Shown: positions 1 through 7,621 of the stretch, piece after piece
How positions within the stretch are numbered: the stretch's first letter is position 1
Layout of the letters: each line of letters starts with the position of its first letter
From: Chloroflexota bacterium
Lineage (GTDB): Bacteria; Chloroflexota; UBA5177; JANWHV01
DNA: 21,345 nucleotides
Assembly: GCA_025924845.1 (NCBI GenBank)
Contig: JAICHN010000032.1
Location: 1-21,345, forward strand
Reading direction: 5' to 3'
Notes under the pieces: generated by a model
What the model was told of the DNA's origin: nothing
The model's input: the letters and a program-made list of their open reading frames with translations, nothing else
The model's database searches: none
Program-made: the position numbers and the translations under genes

Positions 1-20
1 GCTCGGCCCCAACACAAACA

Positions 21-53
21 GTGGTCGTACACTGCTCGTACAGTTGCGACCAC
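21..53. repeat. 33-bp inverted repeat, candidate operator
   Basis: GTGGTCG (21-27) is the exact reverse complement of CGACCAC (47-53). A second inner pair, ACTG (31-34) and CAGT (41-44), gives an imperfect dyad around CTCGTA. Its right arm covers the -35 element proposed for the downstream regulator gene, so a protein bound here would block that promoter. Autoregulation by the HTH protein is an inference. The dyad could instead be a terminator stem of a gene lying left of the window. Confidence 0.5.
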
Positions 54-72
54 GGTCGGCACGGGCTACACT
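44..72 (+). promoter_or_regulatory. promoter of the first HTH-ATPase-TPR gene
   Basis: TTGCGA (44-49) and TACACT (67-72) are separated by exactly 17 bases. The same TACACT -10 recurs at other promoters in the window. Transcription would start near 79-80, leaving about 70 bases of leader before the start codon at 149. Confidence 0.55.
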
Positions 73-148
73 ACACGTATTCCACCTGGCGGAGATCCGG
101 CCCTGTGACGCGCGTAGGTTAGCGGCGGCCGGGACGGAAGGGGCGTAC

Positions 149-3148
149 ATGACCGGGGGCGATGCGGGAGCATTTGGCGCATTGCTGCGGCGCTATCGGC
201 AGGCGGCGGCGCTCACTCAGGAGGGGTTGGCGGAGCGCGCCGGGATCTCGGCGGTAGCGATCAGTGCGCAGGAACGCGGCATGCGGCGCGCCCCATACCT
301 GGGCACCGTGGAGGTGCTGGCTACCGCGTTGGCACTGGATGTCGCGGATCGCGCCGCCTTGCTCACGGCAGCCCGCCCGGCCGACAGCGAGCAGGGAGGC
401 AAGGCCACCGGCGATTCACTGGTGCCGCTGGTGGGGCGGGAGCACGAGTTGGCGCTGCTCGACCGCTTCCTCGCCAGGGAGCGCGTTCCGCTGGAATCTG
501 TCCCAGTATTCCTGTTGGCGGGCGAGCCGGGCATCGGCAAAACCCGCTTGCTGCAGACCGCCGCCCAGCGAGCCACCGCCCTCGGCTGGCGCGTACTTGC
601 GGGTGGGTGCCGACGTAGCGGCGGCCAGGAACCGTACGCCCCGCTGCTCGATGCCCTGGCCCACTACATCTCAACCGCGGGGCCGGCGGAGCGGCGCATC
701 GCTCTGGACGGGTGTGCCCGGCTGGTACGCCTGCTGCCGGAGTTGGCCGAAGATCCTATAGGGGATGTACTCGTTGGTGCGCTGCCGTCCGGGAGCTTGG
801 CGCCCGAGCAGGAGCGGCGGCTGGTTTTCGCAGCGGTGGCCCGGTTTCTGACAAACGTGGCTGGCACGGCGGGCACCTTGCTCCTGCTCGACGACCTACA
901 GTGGGCCGGTCCGGATGCCCTGGACCTGTTGCAATCCCTCGCGCGCACAGCCGGCGCGTCGCTGCGGATCCTGGGTGCTTACCGGGACACGGTGGTAGGG
1001 CCGGTGGACCCGCTTGGCCTGCTGCTGTCCGACCTAGCCCAAGCCGGGTTGGTCCGGCAACACCCGCTGGGCCCGCTGTCCGTGGCGGAAGCGGCGACCC
1101 TGCTCGACGATCTGCTGATTGAGGTAGCGGCAGGACAGCGGGCCCTAATCGAGGCCGTGCTGGAGCGGGCCGGAGGCACACCATTCTTCCTGGTCAGCTA
1201 CGCGCAAGCAGTGCGGCAAGGCGCGGAGGCGGGGGTACCGTGGGATCTGGCCCAAGCGGTGCGGCAGCGGGTGACCCTGTTGCCCCCGGCCGGGCAAGCG
1301 GTGCTAGGCACGGCGGCGGTGGTGGGGCGGCATGCCTCCCGGGCACTTCTCGCGGCCACGGCGGGTCAGGCGGAGGAGGCACTGGTAGAGGGGCTGGAGG
1401 CTGCCTGCCGGGCTCGACTCCTCCTGGAGGAGGGGGAGGATGCCTACGCCTTCGCCCACGACGTGATCCGCGAGGTAGTGGAAGCGGAACTGGGGGCGGC
1501 GCGCCGGTCGCTGCTGCACCTGCGGGTAGCCGTCGCGCTCGAATGCGGCCCGGGGGGAGCGGCCCCGGAACTGCTGGCCTATCACTACGTGCGCGGCGGC
1601 AGCGTAGACCAGGCCGTGCGCTACCTGGAACGGGCGGGCGAGAATGCCCGTATCGGGCACGCCCACGGCGCCGCCGAAGGCCACTTTCGCGAGGCGCTAA
1701 ACCGCCTAGAGGGACTGGGCCGCGTTCAAGATGCTCTGCGAGTGCGCGAGAAGTTGGGCGAAGTCCTAACGCGGATGGGGTGCTTCGAGGGCGCGGCGCA
1801 GGTACTGGCGCCGGCCATGGACGCCTACCACGCCGCAGGCGACTGGGAATGCCTAGGGCGGGTCGCCGCGAGCATCGCGGAGGCGGACATGCTGCGAGGC
1901 GCCGCCGAGGAGGGGGCGGCGCGGCTGCAGCCGCTGCTGCAGGAACTTGCGAGGAAGGGAACGGGTTCTCCCCTGGCGCCGCTTTACCTGTGGTGGGGCC
2001 TATTCCGCCTAGCTGCCGGTTGTTACGATGAGTCCAAAGCGGCCTTTGAGCGGGCGGCCGAGCTTGCCAGTGTCGACGGCGATGGGCGCACACAAGTTCG
2101 GGCCGACTGGAATCGCGCGGACCTCCTTCAGCGGCTGGGGCGGAGCGGGGAGGCGCTACGACTCTATGATGCGGTCTTGCCGATCGCCGAGGCGCTCGGT
2201 GACCAAGTCGTCCTGGTGGCTGTGCATCGCGACCTGGCGTTTATTCACGTACTCCGCGGCGACTTCGCGCTCGGCCAACGCCACATCGACCAGGCATTCG
2301 CTCTGAGTACATCGCTGGACAACCCGGCGGATCTAGCCTTCACCATGGCCATACGCGCGTGGCCTGCGATCCTGACTGGAGACTGGCCTGGCGCCCGTGC
2401 CCACCTGGACCAGGCGGTGGAGCTGAGTCGCAGGCTCGACCCGTCGTGGTACTCGCCCTATCCGCTGATCGTTCTGGCCCGTTTGTCCCTAGCCGAGGGC
2501 GACTGCGCGACCGCAGGCGCGTCGCTCGAGGAAGCGGGCGCCCTGGCCGAACGGAGCGGCGATCGGCAGGCGCTGCGGTGGGTCGCCACCACCCTGGCGG
2601 AAATCGACATCCTGGAAGGCCGCGCGGAGCCGGCCAGGACACGGCTAGTCCCCCTGCTCGACCGGCCCGGCATGGGAGAGTGCGACGTAACCCTACTTCT
2701 GCCGGTGCTGGCTTGGTCGCAGCTGGAGTTGGGCCGGCTGGACGATGCGGCAAATACGGCAGAGCAGGCGCTCGGGCGGGCCCGGCCAGAGCAGATGCGC
2801 CTCGTGCTGGTGGAGGCGCTGCGGGTGCGGGCGCTGATTGCCCTGCGCCGAGGGCAGTGGGGCGAGGCGGCGCGCAGCCTGAAAGAGGGCCTGGAGTTGG
2901 CGCGAAACATGCCTCATCCATACGCCGAGGCACGGCTCTTGCAGGTCGATGGCCAGTGGCATATGGCGCGGGGCGAATGTGTCCCGGCGCGCGCGCCGCT
3001 TGAGGCCGCACTGGTGATCTTTCGCCGCCTGGGTGCGCGCCAGGGCGTCGCGGAGGTAGAACGATCCCTGGCCCTTCTATCTCAAAACCCAATCCTATCT
3101 CAAAGCGATGTTCCGATCAGCCTAATGGATCGAGGACCGACCGGCTAG
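149..3148 (+). CDS. XRE-HTH / AAA-type ATPase / TPR regulator
   Basis: Large intracellular signal-transducing regulator of 999 residues. An N-terminal XRE helix-turn-helix (about residues 8-65, with LTQEGLAERAGIS at its core) precedes a MalT/AAA_16-like ATPase with VGRE at its start, Walker A GEPGIGKT (125-132) and Walker B LLLLDDLQWA (244-253). About 500 residues of Ala/Leu-rich helical TPR-like repeats follow. There is no C-terminal LuxR HTH, so DNA binding, if any, is N-terminal. The ATG at 149 is chosen because GGAAGGGG lies just upstream and the HTH begins a few residues in; an open frame reaching back to 44 carries a non-conserved leader. Such proteins are thought to be ATP-gated switches whose TPRs sense a ligand or partner; the target is unknown. 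A second regulator of the same architecture follows after 93 bases. Only a generic call is justified. Confidence 0.85.
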   Translation: MTGGDAGAFGALLRRYRQAAALTQEGLAERAGISAVAISAQERGMRRAPYLGTVEVLATALALDVADRAALLTAARPADSEQGGKATGDSLVPLVGREHELALLDRFLARERVPLESVPVFLLAGEPGIGKTRLLQTAAQRATALGWRVLAGGCRRSGGQEPYAPLLDALAHYISTAGPAERRIALDGCARLVRLLPELAEDPIGDVLVGALPSGSLAPEQERRLVFAAVARFLTNVAGTAGTLLLLDDLQWAGPDALDLLQSLARTAGASLRILGAYRDTVVGPVDPLGLLLSDLAQAGLVRQHPLGPLSVAEAATLLDDLLIEVAAGQRALIEAVLERAGGTPFFLVSYAQAVRQGAEAGVPWDLAQAVRQRVTLLPPAGQAVLGTAAVVGRHASRALLAATAGQAEEALVEGLEAACRARLLLEEGEDAYAFAHDVIREVVEAELGAARRSLLHLRVAVALECGPGGAAPELLAYHYVRGGSVDQAVRYLERAGENARIGHAHGAAEGHFREALNRLEGLGRVQDALRVREKLGEVLTRMGCFEGAAQVLAPAMDAYHAAGDWECLGRVAASIAEADMLRGAAEEGAARLQPLLQELARKGTGSPLAPLYLWWGLFRLAAGCYDESKAAFERAAELASVDGDGRTQVRADWNRADLLQRLGRSGEALRLYDAVLPIAEALGDQVVLVAVHRDLAFIHVLRGDFALGQRHIDQAFALSTSLDNPADLAFTMAIRAWPAILTGDWPGARAHLDQAVELSRRLDPSWYSPYPLIVLARLSLAEGDCATAGASLEEAGALAERSGDRQALRWVATTLAEIDILEGRAEPARTRLVPLLDRPGMGECDVTLLLPVLAWSQLELGRLDDAANTAEQALGRARPEQMRLVLVEALRVRALIALRRGQWGEAARSLKEGLELARNMPHPYAEARLLQVDGQWHMARGECVPARAPLEAALVIFRRLGARQGVAEVERSLALLSQNPILSQSDVPISLMDRGPTG

Positions 3149-3241
3149 ATGCTGCGTGCCGCCCAGATAGGCAGGCGGACCGTGTATCATGGGGGGCGAC
3201 GCACGCAGACCCGGCCGAGGACCGCAGCGAAAGGACCCGGC

Positions 3242-5836
3242 ATGACGGCGGATGCACCTACCTTCGCGACGCTGCTCAAGCAGCTTCGCCTGGCAGCGGG
3301 CTTGACGCAGGAGGCTCTGGCCGAGCGGGCCGGCGTGAGTGTGCGGAACATCCAGGCGTTGGAGGGAGCGAAGAACCAGCCGCTCAAGGACACGGCCCGG
3401 CGGCTGGCGGAGGCGCTGGATCTCGGAGAGCGGCAGCAGATGCTGCTCGCGGCGGCCGTCCCGTCCCCGCGCCGGAGGAGCAGCATCCTCACCCTTCCCC
3501 CCGCGCAGACCGCCTCCGACACCCAGATGGTCGTGCCGGCGGCCCCGCACAAGCTGCCCGCCGCGCTCTCCAGCTTGGTCGGCCGGGAGCGCGAACGCGC
3601 TGAGGTCCGCCGGTTGCTGAACTGTGCCCGCTTGGTAACGCTGACTGGCTCCGGGGGCGTGGGCAAGACCCGGCTCGCCCTCGCTGCGGCTGAGGACCTA
3701 ATCGAAGCATACCCCGACAGCGTGCGGCTGGTCGAGCTGGCGGCGCTGGCCGAGCCGGGGCTGGTGCCGGGCGCGGTGGCGCAGGTGTTGGGGCTGCGCG
3801 AGGAGCCGGGCCGACCCCTCGTGGCCACCCTGACCGATCACCTGAGGGAGCAGCGCCTGCTGCTCATGCTGGACAACTGCGAGCACCTGGTGGCGGCATG
3901 CGCCGCACTGACGAGCGCGCTGCTGCGGGCCTGCCCCGGGCTCCGGATCCTGGCGACTAGCCGGGAGCCCCTTGAAGTGGCGGGGGAGCGACTCTACCGG
4001 GTGCCCTCGCTGGGCGTGCCCGACCCGGGGTACCTGCCCTTGCCCGACCTGACAGGCAGCTACGAGGCAGTGCGTCTCTTCGTGGCCCGCGCACAGGAGC
4101 GAGTAGCCGGCTTTGACTTGACATCACAGAATTCGCGGGCGGTAGCGGAGATCTGCACTCGGCTGGATGGTATCCCGCTGGCCATCGAGCTGGCGGCCGC
4201 CCGGGTTGGCAACTTGGGAGTGGAGGGAATCGCGACCCGGCTGGACGATTGCTTCCGCCTGCTCGCAGGCAGCGGACGGGATGTATCTTCGCGGCAGCAG
4301 ACCCTGCGGGGGACGCTGGACTGGAGCTACAACCTGTTGGGCAGGGACGAGCGGGCACTGCTGGCCCGGCTCACGGTCTTTGCGGGCGGCTGGACGCTCT
4401 CAGCGGCGGAGGCGGTCTGCGCGGGGAGCGGCATCGCGGAACGTGCGGTGCTGGACTTGCTGGCCGCCCTGGTAAACAAGTCGCTGGCGCAAGTGGACGA
4501 CGCGGGCGGGGAGGCGCGGTACTTGCTGCTCGAGACGGTGCGCCAGTACGGGAGGGAGCGGTTGACGGCGGGCGAGGCCAAGAGCGCGCGAGATCGGCAC
4601 CTCGCCTGGTGCATGGCGCTGGCGGAAGAGGCGGAGCCCCGGCTGCGCGGGGCGGAACAGGGACGATGGCTGGCGCTGTTCGAGGCGGAGCATGATAATC
4701 TGCGCGCGGCATTGGCCTGGGCCCGTGAGCGCGGATGGGGAGAGATGGGGCTGAGGTTGGTGGGAGCCATGTGGCGCTTCTGGTCCATCCGAGGGTATTT
4801 CGGCGAGGGGCGGGCCTGGCTGGAGGAGGCGCTGGCCGGGGGCAACGGCGGATCGTCCGCGGCGCGCGCCAGAGCCTTGAACGCGGCAGGCGACCTGGCC
4901 GGCGAGCAGGGCGACCTCGGACGGGAGATAGCGCTGCAGGAGGAGGGCCTGGCGCTTTGGCGCGCGCTGGGAGACAGTCCAGGCATCGCCATCTCACTAA
5001 ACCGTCTGGCTTGGGTAACCTCCCTGCAGGGCGACTACGGACGGGCTGTAGTCCTGCGGGAGGAATGCCTGGCGCTGCAACGCGAACTGGGCGTCAAGTG
5101 GGATATTGCGTACTCGCTTAACCACTTAGGCTGGGTGGCAGGTCAGCAGGGTGATCTCGGCCGAGCGCTGGCCCTGCAGGAGGAGAGCCTGGCACTCTGG
5201 CATGCGCTGGGAGACCGCTGGGGCGTTGCCCGCGCTAAGGGCAACATGGGGAGAGTGGAGGCGCTACTGGGCAACTTTGGGCGAGCGGAGGCCCTGCACG
5301 GTGAGGCCCGCGCGCTCTGGCACGAGCTGGGGGACAGGGCAGGCACTGCCGCCACCCTCAACCATCTGGGATGGCAGGCAGGGCAACGGGGCCATATCGG
5401 GCGGGCGGTGGCCCTGCTGGAGGAGAGTCTGGCGCTGCAGCGCCAACTGGGGGATAAACGCGGCATCGCCCGCGCGCTCAACTACCTGGGGTGGCTGGCA
5501 GGGAGGCAGGGCGCCTTTGAGCGGGCGAGCGCCCTGTGTGACGAGAGCCTCCAGATCAGCCTTGCCACCGGCGCCAAAGACTTGCTTGCCGAAGGGCTGG
5601 AGGTCCTGGCCTGGGTGGTCGCCGCACATGGGCAGGCCCACCGCGCCGCGCGGCTTGGCGGGGCCGCTCAGGCGCTACGGGATGCCCTGGGCGTGCCCCT
5701 CCTGCCCGCCGCCCGCGCCGATCACGACCGGGCGACATCGGCCATGCGCGAGGCGCTGGGCGAGGAAGCGTTCGCGGCGGCCTGGGACGCGGGCCGCGCC
5801 ATGCCGCCGGATGAGGTCGTTGCGTCCGCGCCGTAG
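3242..5836 (+). CDS. XRE-HTH / NB-ARC-like ATPase / TPR regulator
   Basis: Second STAND-type regulator, 864 residues. XRE HTH at about residues 7-61 (LTQEALAERAGVSVRNIQ). The NTPase has Walker A GSGGVGKT (136-143), Walker B LLLMLDNCEHL (206-216), an ATSREPL sensor element (about 239-245) and a GIPLAIELAAAR motif (from 310), which is the AfsR/NB-ARC arrangement rather than that of the preceding gene. The C-terminal half holds at least six 40-residue TPRs with the recurring core GD.GRA..L.EE.LAL...LGD. The ATG at 3242 is preceded by AAAGGA with good spacing; the open frame upstream to 3149 has no domain. The ATPase subtype differs from gene 1, so this is not a simple tandem duplication. Target and inducer are unknown. 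Confidence 0.86.
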   Translation: MTADAPTFATLLKQLRLAAGLTQEALAERAGVSVRNIQALEGAKNQPLKDTARRLAEALDLGERQQMLLAAAVPSPRRRSSILTLPPAQTASDTQMVVPAAPHKLPAALSSLVGRERERAEVRRLLNCARLVTLTGSGGVGKTRLALAAAEDLIEAYPDSVRLVELAALAEPGLVPGAVAQVLGLREEPGRPLVATLTDHLREQRLLLMLDNCEHLVAACAALTSALLRACPGLRILATSREPLEVAGERLYRVPSLGVPDPGYLPLPDLTGSYEAVRLFVARAQERVAGFDLTSQNSRAVAEICTRLDGIPLAIELAAARVGNLGVEGIATRLDDCFRLLAGSGRDVSSRQQTLRGTLDWSYNLLGRDERALLARLTVFAGGWTLSAAEAVCAGSGIAERAVLDLLAALVNKSLAQVDDAGGEARYLLLETVRQYGRERLTAGEAKSARDRHLAWCMALAEEAEPRLRGAEQGRWLALFEAEHDNLRAALAWARERGWGEMGLRLVGAMWRFWSIRGYFGEGRAWLEEALAGGNGGSSAARARALNAAGDLAGEQGDLGREIALQEEGLALWRALGDSPGIAISLNRLAWVTSLQGDYGRAVVLREECLALQRELGVKWDIAYSLNHLGWVAGQQGDLGRALALQEESLALWHALGDRWGVARAKGNMGRVEALLGNFGRAEALHGEARALWHELGDRAGTAATLNHLGWQAGQRGHIGRAVALLEESLALQRQLGDKRGIARALNYLGWLAGRQGAFERASALCDESLQISLATGAKDLLAEGLEVLAWVVAAHGQAHRAARLGGAAQALRDALGVPLLPAARADHDRATSAMREALGEEAFAAAWDAGRAMPPDEVVASAP
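4901..5580 (+). repeat. tandem 120-bp coding repeats (TPR units)
   Basis: Inside the second regulator, equivalent GGCGACCTCGG-like segments recur with exactly 120-bp spacing, ending near 4920, 5040, 5160, 5280, 5400 and 5520, with no insertion or deletion between them. Each unit encodes one 40-residue TPR. The DNA similarity between units suggests expansion by internal duplication. Confidence 0.75.
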
Positions 5837-5860
5837 TACGGCACAGGCCGCCGAGTTGCG

Positions 5861-5881
5861 CCCCGTGCGGACCATGCGGGG
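5861..5881. terminator. hairpin between convergent genes
   Basis: CCCCGTG (5861-5867) can pair with TGCGGGG (5875-5881), giving seven pairs of which two are G-U, around a seven-base loop. It lies in the 66-bp gap between two convergent genes. No T tract follows on either side, so intrinsic termination is only possible. Confidence 0.3.
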
Positions 5882-5902
5882 CCGCGGTCATTCTCATGTT
5901 GA

Positions 5903-6523
5903 TCATACCAGCTGCAGCAGGACGCGGACCCCCAGCACGGCGATGATGAGGCCCGAGATACGATTCGCCCAGCCCAGCCGGCTTGCTGTCAGCCGTGCTC
6001 GCAGGAGCCCGACCTCGCCGCTGAGCAACGCCCACCAGAGCGTCGACCCGGCGAAGACACCCAGCACCAGCGGCACCGCGCGACCGTAGGAACCGGACAT
6101 TTGGGTCGCGCCGCCCGCTGCGATCGTGGCGATGAAGTAGACCACTACGATCGGGTTGACCAGCGTCAGGGCAAAGGTAGAGGCGTAGGCGCGTGACAAC
6201 CCATCCCACGACGGCCCCGGTGCCGTGGTGGGTAGGGCCCCCGGTGTCCGGGCAATGGTTACGCCGAGGTAGCCTAAGAACAACCCACCGCCGATCAGCA
6301 GTGGGGTCTGGCAGGCCAACACGGCACCGGATACCGCTGCCATGCCGAAACCGACCACGCCGCCGTAGAGGGCGAGGGCCGTTGCGCAGCCCAGCCCGCA
6401 AACCAGCCCGGCCAGCCGGCCATCCATCAACGCGCGGCGGATGACGATCACTGCGATCGGCCCGACCGGGGCGGCGATCGAAAGCCCCATAACGATACCC
6501 CGCAAGAGCGCCTGCATGATCAT
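5903..6523 (-). CDS. LysE/RhtB-family amino-acid exporter
   Basis: Integral membrane protein of 206 residues, the usual length for LysE/RhtB translocators, which export amino acids or related metabolites using the proton gradient. It has about six hydrophobic segments. Near the N-terminus is the family signature APVGPIAVIVIRRAL (from residue 18); the central TLVNPIVVVYF segment is the typical second conserved stretch. The ATG at 6523 has GGGAG about seven bases upstream; a second in-frame ATG two codons on (6517) is an alternative. It converges with the regulator pair and lies far downstream of the minus-strand tRNA gene. Substrate cannot be read from the sequence. Confidence 0.85.
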   Translation of the reverse strand: MIMQALLRGIVMGLSIAAPVGPIAVIVIRRALMDGRLAGLVCGLGCATALALYGGVVGFGMAAVSGAVLACQTPLLIGGGLFLGYLGVTIARTPGALPTTAPGPSWDGLSRAYASTFALTLVNPIVVVYFIATIAAGGATQMSGSYGRAVPLVLGVFAGSTLWWALLSGEVGLLRARLTASRLGWANRISGLIIAVLGVRVLLQLV

Positions 6524-7158
6524 GGTACTTCTCCCGCCTTAATCCGACCTGGGCGCCTGACGTGGGCGCGGCGGATAAATGCTCGGATCTCGCTTCGGAC
6601 CGCGGGATCAGCGTAAGCGTATAGACGCGCACGCACCACACAAACACGCAAGGTTACCCACAGAGTTAGCCGCAACGTTCCTACCATGTTGGGTCCGAGA
6701 ATCGCCTTCACTGGACCCTGCACCTGCCCGGTACGGAAGGCTGATCTGTGGCGCGAGGCTGATTATTTCGATCAGCCCTCGCAGGCCACACATTCGCGAT
6801 CTACGACTTGCCGCGGTCTACCATCTCCGGCTCGCCGTTTATGCCCGGGCAACCAGGCCGGCTGCCCGCCATGGCCCATGGTGGCGCTCCGGCAGTACAC
6901 GCTAAGCGGGAGGGCGCGGCGTTACCGGCAACGTGGATATCAGCAGGGTGAGTGTGAGCCTCGACGAACGCCGGACACCGGGCAAGCCCGTGCCGGCCGC
7001 GACCCACCGCGCGCCTCAAGACGGCGTGTGGGCTCAAACCTGCACTCGTCTACTCGCACGGTACGCAGGCGCCGGCGCGGATCCCCGGATCGCCCAGAGG
7101 GCTGTGTCTGTACAGCGGCAAGGGGCAGACGGTCGGGTGGTGCATTTCAAGAGAAGGG
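6524..7158. other. 635-bp stretch without a recognisable gene
   Basis: Between the exporter start and the tRNA 3' end, open frames on both strands give low-complexity Arg/Pro/Ser-rich translations with no recognisable family, and the longest runs straight through the tRNA gene. No IS ends or gene remnants were recognised. The one prominent structure is the stem-loop at 6739-6790. The stretch is also the 3' side of the tRNA transcription unit, so it may contain an untranslated RNA or a decayed gene. Confidence 0.6.
6739..6790. repeat. strong bulged stem-loop with a competing partner arm
   Basis: TGTGG (6747-6751) and GCGAGGCTGAT (6753-6763) pair with ATCAGCC, TCGC and CCACA within 6771-6790. 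The loop is TATTTCG and there are small bulges. In addition GGCTGATC (6739-6746) is a perfect complement of GATCAGCC (6770-6777), so two hairpins compete for the same 3' arm. There is no poly-T on either strand. It could be a structured RNA, a processing site or a transcription attenuator; function is not assigned. Confidence 0.5.
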
Positions 7159-7231
7159 TGGGCCCTCTGGGGATCGAACCCAGGACCAACCGATTATGAG
7201 TCGGATGCTCTCACCACTGAGCTAAGGGCCC
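7159..7231 (-). tRNA. ileX: tRNA-Ile2 (anticodon CAT, lysidine type)
   Basis: A full cloverleaf reads on the minus strand. Acceptor GGGCCCT pairs perfectly with AGGGCCC, followed by U8/A9, a GCTC...GAGC D stem, anticodon loop CTCATAA, T arm CTGGG-TTCGATC-CCCAG and discriminator A. CCA is not encoded. CAT could mean Met or Ile2. The C4-G69 and C5-G68 pairs and the close resemblance to E. coli tRNA-Ile2 in the D arm and anticodon arm favour Ile2, which TilS converts to read AUA. The first anticodon-stem pair is a U-U mismatch. Confidence 0.85.
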
Positions 7232-7248
7232 CTTGCATTTGCTCTCTG

Positions 7249-7277
7249 AGTGTAGGATACGCCGTACCCGCTTGCAA
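7249..7277 (-). promoter_or_regulatory. promoter of the CAT tRNA gene
   Basis: On the minus strand TTGCAA (7277-7272) and TACACT (7254-7249) are separated by 17 bases. The predicted start is near 7242, about 11 bases before the tRNA 5' end. It is divergent from the T-box promoter. Confidence 0.7.
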
Positions 7278-7290
7278 GCACCGCCTTCCG

Positions 7291-7319
7291 TTACCGCTTG
7301 ACCTCGAACCTGATACATT
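7291..7319 (+). promoter_or_regulatory. candidate promoter of the T-box/pheST operon
   Basis: TTACCG (7291-7296) and TACATT (7314-7319) are 17 bases apart, and TACATT differs by one base from the TACACT hexamer used elsewhere. The start would fall near 7326, just ahead of the T-box stem I. The -35 match is weak; TTGACC at 7298-7303 has no correctly spaced -10. Confidence 0.4.
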
Positions 7320-7330
7320 GCTTGAGAATC

Positions 7331-7590
7331 GCGTTGACGGAAAGAGTAGCCCCTCAGAACGGGACCACAGAGAGCGAGCGCCGGTGGCTGGAAGCGCCCG
7401 CATTCTCGTCGGGTGGGTGAAGTTCACTCCGGAGCCGGCCGGCGTAAGAGCGCCGAGCCCAATACAATGCCGCGGCGCCCCCGTTATCGGGCCTCAAGGC
7501 GACCCCGCCTCACGCGGGTTCGTGAATCTGGGTGGTACCGCGGTGAATCGAAGCCGACCTCGCCCCAGTCTCCCTGGGCCGGCTTCGCTT
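7331..7590 (+). promoter_or_regulatory. T-box leader, Phe specifier (TTC)
   Basis: The diagnostic T-box GGGTGGTACCGCG is at 7530-7542. Upstream are the stem I hallmarks: AAGAGTAG (about 7342-7349, kink-turn region), AGAGAGCGAGC and GGTGGCTGGAAGC (distal loop, about 7369-7395), and the specifier region GAAGTTCACTCCGG with TTC at 7423-7425. Stem III is CCCGC/GCGGG (7504-7518). The antiterminator forms from CTGGG (7528-7532) and GCG (7540-7542) with CGC and CCCAG (7561-7568), leaving TGGT in the bulge to pair with ACCA of uncharged tRNA-Phe. A TTC codon fits the downstream pheST genes. Known T-boxes switch expression on when the cognate tRNA is uncharged. Confidence 0.93.
7549..7587 (+). terminator. 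T-box terminator hairpin
   Basis: CGAAGCCG (7549-7556) pairs with CGGCTTCG (7580-7587), and CCCAG (7564-7568) with CTGGG (7574-7578). CCCAG is also the antiterminator 3' arm, so the two folds exclude each other. The following CTTTCGCTCG is a poor U tract, so termination may be inefficient or assisted. Confidence 0.75.
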
Positions 7591-7592
7591 TC

Positions 7593-7609
7593 GCTCGCCG
7601 GAGGCGAGC
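7593..7609 (+). promoter_or_regulatory. small hairpin abutting the first ribosome binding site
   Basis: GCTCGCC (7593-7599) and GGCGAGC (7603-7609) form a perfect seven-pair stem with a three-base loop directly before AGGTGGG, the Shine-Dalgarno of the GTG start at 7622. It could tune translation of the first operon gene. Confidence 0.45.
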
Positions 7610-7621
7610 AGGTGGGACCAC

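Noticed and set aside
1194..2093. Long minus-strand open frame opposite the first regulator
   Set aside because: Pro/Arg-rich composition with no motif; a GC-rich shadow of the real frame, as are similar frames at 2340-3092 and 5556-6647.
6868..6890. Near-palindrome CCATGGCCCATGG
   Set aside because: Short, imperfect and not placed relative to any gene; likely chance in GC-rich DNA.
6686..7225. Plus-strand open frame of 179 codons in the gene-free region
   Set aside because: It runs through the minus-strand tRNA gene and has an Arg/Pro/Gly-rich, motif-free translation.
7159..7231. Reading the CAT tRNA as elongator tRNA-Met
   Set aside because: Acceptor pairs C4-G69 and C5-G68 and the overall match favour Ile2; initiator tRNA is excluded by the paired G1-C72 end. 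Met is not fully excluded.
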